A stretch of 5,606 nt of DNA from positions 1 to 5,606 of the forward strand of contig JBAPYK010000506.1 in the NCBI GenBank assembly GCA_049284695.1, read 5' to 3'. This document shows, in pieces, positions 1-5,083 of this stretch; the first letter of the stretch is position 1; each line of letters opens with the position of its first letter. Position numbers and translations under genes: made by a program. Below the pieces are notes generated by a model. That model had not been told where the DNA came from and ran no database searches. It worked only from the letters and a program-made list of their open reading frames with translations. This DNA comes from Rhodoplanes sp049284695 (lineage in GTDB: Bacteria; Pseudomonadota; Alphaproteobacteria; Rhizobiales; Xanthobacteraceae).

Positions 1-119
1 GGCCGGTAGCCGGTCGGGCCCAGACCATCGAGCCGCTCGCCGTCGGTGTCGACGAGCGCGATGTCGATGCCGTCGAGCGAGGTGCCGCTCATCAGCCCGA
101 TCGCGCGACAGATCGACAC
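1..119 (-). CDS. anmK: Anhydro-N-acetylmuramic acid kinase AnmK, N-terminal fragment
   Basis: Only the first 39 codons are inside the window; the gene runs off the left edge. The reverse strand reads VSICR, then AIGLMSGTSLDGIDIAL, followed by VDTDGERLDG. The GLMSGTSLDG(I/V)D segment is the N-terminal signature of the AnmK family, part of the ATP-binding fold. AnmK is a cytoplasmic enzyme that uses ATP to open and phosphorylate 1,6-anhydro-MurNAc released from the cell wall, giving MurNAc-6-phosphate for peptidoglycan recycling. The GTG at 119-117 is preferred as start because a GGAGG sits six bases upstream and the signature begins only six residues in; the frame stays open further upstream without a comparable ribosome site. 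The gene is divergent from tyrS, an arrangement I recall from other alphaproteobacteria. Family assignment is firm, but the rest of the protein cannot be judged. Confidence 0.9.
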   Translation of the reverse strand, partial: MSICRAIGLMSGTSLDGIDIALVDTDGERLDGLGPTGYR

Positions 120-125
120 TTCTTG

Positions 126-130
126 CCTCC
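126..130 (-). promoter_or_regulatory. Shine-Dalgarno of anmK, fixing a GTG start
   Basis: On the minus strand GGAGG lies six bases before the GTG at 119-117. It decides the start, because the reading frame is open upstream and no ATG lies before the GLMSG motif. The 206 bases between anmK and tyrS must hold both divergent promoters. The only AT-rich patch is around 195-207, and no convincing -35/-10 pair could be picked on either strand. Confidence 0.7.
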
Positions 131-325
131 GATAGGAAATTGGTTGCGGAACTGATACACCACGGGCCGGCCTAAAGAAGGCTTCGACGCCATCGCTAAA
201 ATAACTTTCGCTTGTCCCGCGACGGCGAGGGCCTCAGGAGGATCGAGACGGCCTGAAAGTCAGCGGGAGATGGATTGACCTCAACCGAGCAGCCCTAACG
301 CGAGTAAGGAGCACGAAGCGCCGCG

Positions 326-1579
326 ATGAGCACTTACAAGTCCGAATTCCTGCGGGTTCTGGAGAGCCGTGGCTTCATCCACCAGGCGTCCGAGCCGGAG
401 GCGCTCGACCAGCTCGCCGCGTCGGGTTCGCTCACCGCCTATATCGGCTTCGACTGCACCGCACCGTCGCTTCATGTCGGCTCGCTCCTGCCGATCATGA
501 TGCTCTACTGGCTGCAGCAGACCGGGCACCGGCCGATTGCGCTGATGGGCGGCGGCACGACGCGGGTCGGCGATCCCTCCGGCAAGGACGAAAGCCGGCG
601 ACTTCTGACCGAGGCCGCGATCGAGGACAATCTTCGCGGCATTCGCGCGATCTTCACCAAGTTCCTGACCTTCGGCGAGGGCGCGAACGACGCCATCATG
701 GCGAACAACGCCGATTGGCTGAACGATCTCAACTATATCGATTTCCTGCGCGACGTCGGCCGGCATTTCTCGGTCAACCGCATGCTCGCCTTCGATTCGG
801 TGAAGCTGCGGCTCGAGCGCCAGCACGAATTGTCGTTTCTCGAGTTCAACTACATGGTGCTGCAGGCCTACGACTTCGTCGAGCTCCACAAGCGCTATGG
901 CTGCGTGCTGCAGATGGGCGGTTCCGACCAGTGGGGCAATATCGTCAACGGCATCGATCTCGGCCGCAGGCTTTTGGGCGCGCAACTCTTCGCGCTCACC
1001 TCGCCGCTGCTCACCACCGCGTCCGGCGCCAAAATGGGCAAGACCGCCGCGGGCGCCGTCTGGCTCGATGCCGGCATGCTGAGCCCCTACGACTATTGGC
1101 AATACTGGCGCAATACCGAAGACGGCGACGTCGCCCGGTTTCTCAAGCTGTTCACGGTGCTACCGCTCGATGAGATCGATCGCCTCGCCTTGCTCAAGGG
1201 CGGGGAAATCAACGAAGCCAAGAAAGTGCTCGCCACCGAAGCAACCGCGCTGGTGCATGGCCGGCAAGCCGCAGAGGAAGCGGCCGAAACCGCGCGAAAA
1301 ACCTTTGAGGAAGGCACGCTCGCCGAAAGCCTGCCGACAGCTAATGTGCCGCGCAGACGGTTCAAAGAGGGAATCAGCATCGTGGACGCATCAATGCTCG
1401 CCGGATTCTGCAATTCTAAGAGCGAAGTGCGCCGCGCAATCGCCAATAATGCTATTGCGGTAAATGACAGTCGAATTACCAACTTCGACTTCATCATAGG
1501 TGAAAAGGATTTTACAGCCGAGGGCGTGATCAAGCTCTCATTCGGAAAGAAAAAGCACGTGTTGCTGCGCGCGATCTAG
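326..1579 (+). CDS. tyrS: Tyrosyl-tRNA synthetase
   Basis: This 417-residue protein is full length for bacterial TyrRS, a cytoplasmic class I synthetase that activates tyrosine with ATP and charges tRNA-Tyr. The HIGH-type signature is HVGS at residues 50-53, preceded by YIGFDCTAPSLH. The tyrosine-pocket segment YMVLQAYDF is at 176-184, GGSDQWGN at 198-205, and the KMSKS-type loop is KMGKT at 236-240, a normal variant in this branch. A C-terminal S4-like RNA-binding domain spans about 348-410 (KSEVRRAIANNAIAVND, then EGVIKLSFGKKKHVLL). AAGGAG at 306-311 precedes the ATG, with a rather long 14-base spacing. The last ~80 codons are oddly AT-rich: 42% GC at 1441-1500 and 45% at 1501-1560 against 75% at 541-600, by hand count. 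The S4 domain also looks divergent, but the frame is intact and all catalytic motifs are present, so the gene should be functional. Confidence 0.97.
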   Translation: MSTYKSEFLRVLESRGFIHQASEPEALDQLAASGSLTAYIGFDCTAPSLHVGSLLPIMMLYWLQQTGHRPIALMGGGTTRVGDPSGKDESRRLLTEAAIEDNLRGIRAIFTKFLTFGEGANDAIMANNADWLNDLNYIDFLRDVGRHFSVNRMLAFDSVKLRLERQHELSFLEFNYMVLQAYDFVELHKRYGCVLQMGGSDQWGNIVNGIDLGRRLLGAQLFALTSPLLTTASGAKMGKTAAGAVWLDAGMLSPYDYWQYWRNTEDGDVARFLKLFTVLPLDEIDRLALLKGGEINEAKKVLATEATALVHGRQAAEEAAETARKTFEEGTLAESLPTANVPRRRFKEGISIVDASMLAGFCNSKSEVRRAIANNAIAVNDSRITNFDFIIGEKDFTAEGVIKLSFGKKKHVLLRAI

Positions 1580-1667
1580 GCGTGGACGCATTTGCGCACA
1601 GCCACAGCCGTTTTGGCGCAAGCTGGACGATTGCTAGGCCGGCCGGAACAATCGACCGTAGCGCGCT

Positions 1668-1694
1668 GGATGCAATTACGATTGAGTTGCATCT
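1668..1694 (+). terminator. Possible terminator of tyrS
   Basis: GATGCAA (1669-1675) pairs perfectly with TTGCATC (1687-1693). G-U pairs extend it at both ends, and one more U-A pair inside leaves a 7-base loop. The stem is about 90 bases past the tyrS stop and is followed by CTTTC, a poor T-tract. It could instead be an operator near the next promoter. Confidence 0.35.
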
Positions 1695-1736
1695 TTCAGC
1701 GTTCGAAATATTTAATTGGTATTTTGGTATTAAAAT
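1681..1736 (+). promoter_or_regulatory. Putative promoter region of the binding protein gene
   Basis: This is the most AT-rich part of the gap. Candidate elements are TTGCAT (1687-1692) with a 16-base spacer to TATTTA (1709-1714), and a separate -10-like TAAAAT (1731-1736) that lacks a good -35. TTTAAT (1711-1716) and ATTAAA (1729-1734) form an inverted repeat around the tandem 8-mer, a possible regulator site. The exact start site cannot be fixed; either choice gives a leader of roughly 165-190 bases. Confidence 0.35.
1716..1731 (+). repeat. Perfect tandem 8-mer TTGGTATT x2
   Basis: TTGGTATT occurs twice head-to-tail with no gap inside the AT-rich promoter-like block. It may be chance in AT-rich DNA, a paired regulator site, or a slippage-prone spacer. 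Confidence 0.6.
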
Positions 1737-1836
1737 GTTACTTCTATTCCTAACAAACGAACCCGAAAAAAGCGGTTCGGATCAAAGGGAGAAGACCCGC
1801 CGGCGACCGAGCGATAATCGCCCGTTGATCGTGTGA
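1735..1836 (+). CDS. Speculative leucine-rich leader peptide
   Basis: A 33-codon frame begins at ATG 1735 and reads MLLLFLTNEPEKSG, then a basic stretch, ending in Leu-Ile-Val (TTG ATC GTG) directly before TGA at 1834-1836. It sits in the leader of a gene for a branched-chain-type binding protein, and its stop codon is the first half of the TGATCCG element that can pair with two different partners. That layout resembles attenuator leader peptides. Against it, no Shine-Dalgarno precedes the ATG, the start overlaps a -10 candidate, and the frame is part of a longer open frame with no coding signature. Treat it as a hypothesis only. Confidence 0.12.
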   Translation: MLLLFLTNEPEKSGSDQREKTRRRPSDNRPLIV

Positions 1837-1889
1837 TCCGGGTCGAAAAACCGCGGCGGCGCGCGCCAGCCGCGGCAAAATCGGATCAA
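1758..1889 (+). promoter_or_regulatory. Structured leader with mutually exclusive stems
   Basis: CCGCGGC (1851-1857) pairs with GCCGCGG (1869-1875), and inside it GGC/GCC (1858-1860 and 1865-1867) adds three pairs with a single bulged A, giving a very stable hairpin. It is enclosed by TGATCCG (1834-1840) pairing with CGGATCA (1882-1888), which ends seven bases before AAGGAGG (1895-1901). The 9-mer TCGGATCAA occurs at both 1777-1785 and 1881-1889, so TGATCCG could pair with either copy. The first copy also overlaps the 3' arm of CGAACC/GGTTCG (1758-1763 and 1774-1779), and GTTGATC (1824-1830) competes for GATCAAC (1884-1890). The pairings are seen; a regulatory role is inference. Confidence 0.4.
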
Positions 1890-1909
1890 CCTGCAAGGAG
1901 GAAACGCCA

Positions 1910-3091
1910 ATGAATCGAAGAAATTGTTTGGTACTCGCGGCGACTGCACTCATCGCGGTGGGAGCTGGGCCGGCGCTGGCGCAGGACACCGTCAAGATCG
2001 GCGTGACGCTCGGCCTGACGGGCCCGTTGCAGATCATCGGCACCGAGGCGTTGGCGGGGATGCGGCTCTACATGGCCGAGCACGGCGACACCGTCGCCGG
2101 CAAGAAGATCGAGCTGATCGTCAGAGACGACGGCGCCGTCGCCGAGAACGCCAAGCGGATAGCGCAAGAGCTGATTGTCCGCGACAAGGTCAATATCCTT
2201 GCCGGCTTCACCGTGACCCCAACGGCACTCGCAGTCGCTCCGCTCGCGACCGAAGCGAAAATCCCGATGGTCGTGGTCAATGCCGGAACGTCGATTATCA
2301 CTGAGCGCTCGCCCTATATCGTACGCACAAGCTTTACGCTGCCGCAGTCCTCGGCGGTCATCGCCGAATGGGCGCTGAAGAACGGCCTCAAGAAGGTCGT
2401 GAGCGTCGTCAGCGATTACGGACCAGGCATCGACGCGGAGACCTCATTCAAGGAAGCCTTCACCAAAGGCGGCGGGGAGGTGATCGAAGCGGTGCGCGCC
2501 CCGTTGGCCAGCCCCGATTTCGCGCCGTTCCTGCAGCGCGCGCGCGACGCTAATCCGCAGGCCGTGTTCGTGTTCGTGCCGTCCGGACAGGCCGCGACCT
2601 TCGTCAAGCAATTTATCGAGCGCGGCATCGAAAAGTCCGGCATCAAGCTGATCGGTCCGGGCGACGTCACCGACGACGCCCAGCTCAATGGCATGGGCGA
2701 CCAGATCATCGGCACGGTGACCGCCCATCTCTATTCCACCTATCACCCGTCGGCGATGAACAAGAAATTCGTTGCCGCGTTCGAAAAGGCCAATCCCGGG
2801 CTGCGGCCGAACTTCACCGCGGTGAGCGGCTACGACGGCATGCACCTGATCTACGAAGCGCTGAAGAAAACCGGCGGCGACACCAACGGCGATAAGCTCA
2901 TCGCCGCGATGAAAGGCATGGCGTGGGAGAGCCCGCGCGGCCCGATTTCGATCGATCCGGAGACGCGGGACATCATCCAGAACATCTATATCCGCCGCGT
3001 CGAGAAAAAGGACGGCGAACTCTACAATGTCGAGTTCGACACCTTCGAGGCCGTCAAGGACCCGGTCAAGGCGAAGAAGAAGGGCTCATAG
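1910..3091 (+). CDS. ABC transporter substrate-binding protein, branched-chain amino acid type
   Basis: This 393-residue protein is an exported solute receptor of the periplasmic binding protein type 1 fold (LivJ-like, Peripla_BP_6). Residues 1-24 are a classic signal peptide: basic MNRR, a hydrophobic core, then PALA before QDTVKIGV, with cleavage likely after residue 24. The mature start IGVTLGLTGPL is the usual first strand of the family. Further family segments are the IELIVRDDGAVAENAKR region (68-83), PMVVVNAGTS (119-128), VVSDYGPGIDA (166-176) and the GYDGMHLIYEAL hinge region (308-319). The lysine-rich C-terminus (VKAKKKGS) is unremarkable. AAGGAGG at 1895-1901, eight bases before the ATG, is a near-ideal ribosome site. 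It would deliver a ligand to an inner-membrane ABC permease, but no permease or ATPase gene adjoins it here. The ligand is unknown; relatives bind amino acids, amides, or aromatic and other small acids. Confidence 0.93.
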   Translation: MNRRNCLVLAATALIAVGAGPALAQDTVKIGVTLGLTGPLQIIGTEALAGMRLYMAEHGDTVAGKKIELIVRDDGAVAENAKRIAQELIVRDKVNILAGFTVTPTALAVAPLATEAKIPMVVVNAGTSIITERSPYIVRTSFTLPQSSAVIAEWALKNGLKKVVSVVSDYGPGIDAETSFKEAFTKGGGEVIEAVRAPLASPDFAPFLQRARDANPQAVFVFVPSGQAATFVKQFIERGIEKSGIKLIGPGDVTDDAQLNGMGDQIIGTVTAHLYSTYHPSAMNKKFVAAFEKANPGLRPNFTAVSGYDGMHLIYEALKKTGGDTNGDKLIAAMKGMAWESPRGPISIDPETRDIIQNIYIRRVEKKDGELYNVEFDTFEAVKDPVKAKKKGS

Positions 3092-3541
3092 TTATATACC
3101 CGAGCGTAACGGGCGCTACATAGCGTGTGTATCGGCCTCCGGCTTCTGGATGCCGATACACGACCTTCAGCAAAGACCCGCGCACCTCGCCGTGATCTGA
3201 AAGAGGTTCGATCCCGTGCCACGCCTCCTCAAGCAGCTCCGTCCAAGTGAGAACCTGACCGGTTTTCCCAGCGCATTTCAAGTTGACTGCGTATAGTCGC
3301 CTGTATTCGAACCCCAGCAGCAAGTTGCAAATGAAGACGTTAGAGAGCGCATGCGCGCAAAACGCTGCTGCGCGCCTACCCGCCGTAACTCCCCCGCCGG
3401 ATAGGCCGTCTCCAACGACACCCCAGTAGAACGCTGCGTCTGCTAGAGTTCCGTCCTTCGCAACCTTTACGCTGATAGGCCGCCGCCGAGTGGGACGTTT
3501 GCGTCGTCGCCGCGCGTGACGAGGCTACGAGGACAACGATC
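3092..3541. other. 450-base intergenic region with a hairpin and an antisense open frame
   Basis: The region contains the hairpin at 3126-3162 and little else that is firm. On the minus strand one frame is stop-free from 3524 to 3067 (TGA 3066-3064 region), but its first usual start is a TTG at 3323. The 3' part of that frame reads VLTWTELLEEAWHG, EVRGSLLKVV and, near its end, LGYI; this is spaced like the winged-helix output domain of OmpR-type regulators (VLTxxELLExxWG ... GVGYR). Codon use is not clearly coding, so I call no gene. On the plus strand, TTGACT (3283-3288) with a 15-base spacer to TATTCG (3304-3309) is a weak promoter candidate for the kinase gene. No tRNA or repeat array was seen. 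Confidence 0.5.
3126..3162. terminator. Strong hairpin after the binding protein gene
   Basis: GTGTATCGGC (3127-3136) and GCCGATACAC (3152-3161) are perfect 10-bp arms. A U-G pair extends the base, and TCC/GGA (3138-3140 and 3148-3150) continues the stem past one mismatch, leaving a 7-base loop. It starts 35 bases after the binding protein stop. No T-run follows on either strand, so it may be an mRNA 3'-end stabiliser, a Rho-linked terminator or a dispersed palindromic repeat rather than a simple intrinsic terminator. Confidence 0.5.
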
Positions 3542-4495
3542 ATGAGTAAGGCACCCCGCATCGTGACGGTGACGCTGAACGCCTCGATCGATCAGACGGC
3601 GAGCATTCCCAACTTCACCGCGGGCGCGGTCAACCGCGTCGCCTGGGAGCAAGCGGACGCCGGCGGCAAAGGTGTCAACGTCGCGTCCTTTCTCGCTGAT
3701 TTCGGCTACGCGATCGCCGTGACTGGCGTACTCGGCGCCGATAATCAGGAACTGTTTCTCCGCCTGTTCGCAGAAAAAGAATTGATCGACCGCTTTGTCC
3801 GCGTCCCTGGCCATACCCGCGTCAACATCAAGGTCGTTGACGACGCACGCCACCAGGTAACTGACATCAACTTTCCCGGCGTCGCCGTCCGAGCCGAGCA
3901 GATCGACGAAGTGTTCGCAACGATCGATGCGCTGGCCGCGGCGGGCGCGGAGGTGTTCGTCCTCTCCGGCAGCTTGCCGGCGGGCGTCGCGCCCACCGTT
4001 TATCGCGACATCACAGAGCGACTCACGACGCGCGGCCGCAGAGTCGTCCTCGATACCAGCGGCGAGGCGCTCGCCCGAGCCATCGAGGTCGCCCCCAATA
4101 TGATCAAGCCGAATATTGACGAGCTCGCCGAACTGCTCGGCCATCCTCTCGATGACGAGCCGGCGATTGTCACGGCGGCACGCTCCCTCCGCAAGCGCGG
4201 GATTGAGTGGGTCGTCGTTTCCATGGGCGGCAAGGGCGCTATTTTCGTAACGGCCGACGCTGCCGTTCACGCGGTACCCCCGCGGGTGCCGATCAAGAGC
4301 ACTGTCGGCGCCGGCGACGCGATGGTCGCCGGGATCGTCCACGCAAGATTGCAAAACCTCGGTGTCGAAGAATGCGCGCGCCTTGCCACCGCCTTCTCGC
4401 TCGGCGCCCTCGGTGAAATCGGACCACGATTGCCGGCGCGTGACGTCATCGAGGCGTTCGCCAAACGGGTCAAGACCCGACATATCGCGGCTTGA
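3542..4495 (+). CDS. fruK: PfkB-family sugar kinase, probable 1-phosphofructokinase
   Basis: This 317-residue cytoplasmic kinase is normal length for FruK-type enzymes, which convert fructose 1-phosphate and ATP to fructose 1,6-bisphosphate. The N-terminal substrate signature is TLNASIDQT (11-19), AGGKGVNVA (40-48) is the first PfkB motif, and TRVNIKVVD (92-100) with TDINFPG (107-113) follows. Next come LSGSLPAGV (141-149), VLDTSGEAL (169-177), KPNIDEL (189-195) and VSMGGKGA (226-233). KSTVGAGDAMVAG (252-264) is the second PfkB signature, with Asp259 as expected catalytic base. GAGGA at 3529-3533 lies eight bases before the ATG, and there is no other in-frame start before the upstream stop TAG. 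The usual FruK TLNPAID is TLNASID here, so a Pro is lost. No fruA/fruB PTS genes adjoin it, so a tagatose- or fructose-6-phosphate kinase role is possible. Confidence 0.85.
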   Translation: MSKAPRIVTVTLNASIDQTASIPNFTAGAVNRVAWEQADAGGKGVNVASFLADFGYAIAVTGVLGADNQELFLRLFAEKELIDRFVRVPGHTRVNIKVVDDARHQVTDINFPGVAVRAEQIDEVFATIDALAAAGAEVFVLSGSLPAGVAPTVYRDITERLTTRGRRVVLDTSGEALARAIEVAPNMIKPNIDELAELLGHPLDDEPAIVTAARSLRKRGIEWVVVSMGGKGAIFVTADAAVHAVPPRVPIKSTVGAGDAMVAGIVHARLQNLGVEECARLATAFSLGALGEIGPRLPARDVIEAFAKRVKTRHIAA

Positions 4496-4578
4496 GACGG
4501 CGAACGACGATCGGAGAGACCTTCGGAAAGAAGCGAGGCTGCGTCTCTTCGCTGGCCGCCGCAGTCGTACGACATGGG

Positions 4579-4620
4579 GCTTGGTTGCACTTGCGCCGCA
4601 ACCAAGCGCTAACGCGCGTT
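4579..4620 (+). terminator. Hairpin terminator after the kinase gene
   Basis: GCTTGGTTGC (4579-4588) and GCAACCAAGC (4598-4607) are perfect 10-bp arms around a 9-base loop. A second perfect palindrome, AACGCGCGTT (4611-4620), runs into TTTTAAA. The T-tract follows the second stem rather than the first. It lies about 83 bases past the kinase stop and just before the toxin-antitoxin promoter, so it probably insulates the two units. Confidence 0.6.
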
Positions 4621-4646
4621 TTAAAGCCTCCTTGCTAATTTTTCTC

Positions 4647-4675
4647 TTTCATTAGAAATATATAGATGCTAATAT
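4647..4675 (+). promoter_or_regulatory. Predicted promoter of the toxin-antitoxin operon
   Basis: TTTCAT (4647-4652), a 17-base spacer and TAATAT (4670-4675) form a sigma70-like pair. TG at 4667-4668 makes an extended -10 (TGCTAATAT), which can compensate for the weak -35. The region 4621-4680 is only about 27% GC by hand count. Transcription would begin near 4682, inside the palindromic operator, leaving a leader of about 20 bases before the GTG. Confidence 0.55.
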
Positions 4676-4688
4676 TTCTGCAGAAATA
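4654..4688. promoter_or_regulatory. Operator: three AGAAATA half-sites, two in a perfect 16-bp palindrome
   Basis: TATTTCTGCAGAAATA (4673-4688) is a perfect palindrome. Its half-site AGAAATA recurs at 4654-4660, which also makes an inverted repeat AGAAATAT/ATATTTCT (4654-4661 and 4672-4679) with a 10-base spacer. The copies cover the promoter spacer, the -10 element and the predicted start, and the palindrome ends where the GAGGA ribosome site begins. This is a fitting binding site for the helix-turn-helix antitoxin encoded directly downstream. The repeats are seen; binding is inferred from the family. Confidence 0.7.
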
Positions 4689-4702
4689 GAGGACGATACA
4701 AA

Positions 4703-5083
4703 GTGCCTTCAGGAGCCATCCAAGCCTCCGCGGTGAGCCAAGCTGCCGTCGTCACCAAGGCGACGCTAAATGCCGCTTCGAAGCTCAGGATCACCAACAA
4801 GTTGCTAGCAAACATCATCGGGGTATCGGAGGCGACGGTCTCGCGCATGTACAGCGGCCGCTACCTGCTTCAGCCAGAACAGAAGTCTTTCGAATTAGCC
4901 GTGCTTTTCGTGCGGCTCTATCGATCTCTTGACGCCATCGTCGGCGGCGACGATGCGGTCGCGAGCACTTGGCTTAAGAGCCGCAATACGGTGCTTGATG
5001 GCGAGCCGATCGCCTTCATTCAGACAGTGCCCGGACTGATGAATGTCATTCAGTACCTGGACGCCCGCCGCGCTGTCGTCTGA
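4703..5083 (+). CDS. Xre/MbcA/ParS-family antitoxin of an RES-Xre toxin-antitoxin pair
   Basis: This 126-residue cytoplasmic protein should neutralise the adjacent RES toxin and repress its own promoter. After a poorly conserved N-terminus, residues ~25-55 form a helix-turn-helix: KLRITNKLLANIIGVSEATV, then SRMYSGRY. The C-terminal half (~65-126) fits the MbcA/ParS toxin-binding domain (formerly DUF2384): FELAVLFVRLYRSLDAIVGG, then TWLKSRNTVLDGEPI, then VIQYLDARR, which matches the family's W-L-x(3)-N-x(2)-L-x-G-x-x-P pattern. The start is a GTG, supported by GAGGA at 4689-4693 nine bases upstream; the palindromic operator abuts this site. The gene overlaps the toxin gene by 41 bases in another frame. 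The upstream region is far more AT-rich than the flanking genes, consistent with horizontal acquisition. Family assignment is strong from the partner and layout as well as from the sequence. Confidence 0.9.
   Translation: MPSGAIQASAVSQAAVVTKATLNAASKLRITNKLLANIIGVSEATVSRMYSGRYLLQPEQKSFELAVLFVRLYRSLDAIVGGDDAVASTWLKSRNTVLDGEPIAFIQTVPGLMNVIQYLDARRAVV

Larger units (their letters stand above)
1580..1909. other. Intergenic region between tyrS and the binding protein gene
   Basis: This gap of 330 bases has three zones. Positions 1580-1694 hold weak and moderate hairpins after tyrS. One is CGATTG/CAATCG at 1628-1633 and 1649-1654, flanking a GGCCGGCC palindrome; the better one is at 1668-1694. Positions 1700-1757 are strongly AT-rich and promoter-like, with a tandem 8-mer. 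Positions 1758-1889 are GC-rich, with several competing inverted repeats just before the ribosome site of the next gene. An 84-codon frame (GTG 1582 to TGA 1836) crosses all three zones but has no family resemblance and no ribosome site, so it is not called. Confidence 0.6.

Noticed and set aside
281..1102. 273-codon open frame on the minus strand opposite tyrS
   Set aside because: It lies wholly opposite tyrS codons, is Arg/Ala/Glu/His-rich as expected from antisense of GC-rich coding DNA, and shows no domain.
1381..1590. Direct repeat CGTGGACGCA at 1381-1390 and 1581-1590
   Set aside because: Only 10 bases with unrelated flanks; likely chance despite the exact 200-base spacing.
1582..1836. 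84-codon plus-strand frame after tyrS starting at GTG
   Set aside because: No ribosome site, no family resemblance, and it crosses hairpins and the promoter-like block; only its last 33 codons are kept as a speculative leader peptide.
3208..3223. GGTTCGATCCC-like segment resembling a tRNA T-arm
   Set aside because: The flanking bases do not pair as a T-stem, no CCA end follows at the right distance, and no D-arm or anticodon arm is visible upstream.
3467..4483. 338-codon open frame on the minus strand opposite the kinase gene
   Set aside because: It mirrors the PfkB gene, whose motifs are unmistakable on the plus strand; composition is typical of an antisense shadow.
4515..4548. AGAGAC/GTCTCT inverted repeat after the kinase gene
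   Set aside because: Six-base arms with a 22-base loop; the 10-bp hairpin at 4579-4607 is much the better terminator.
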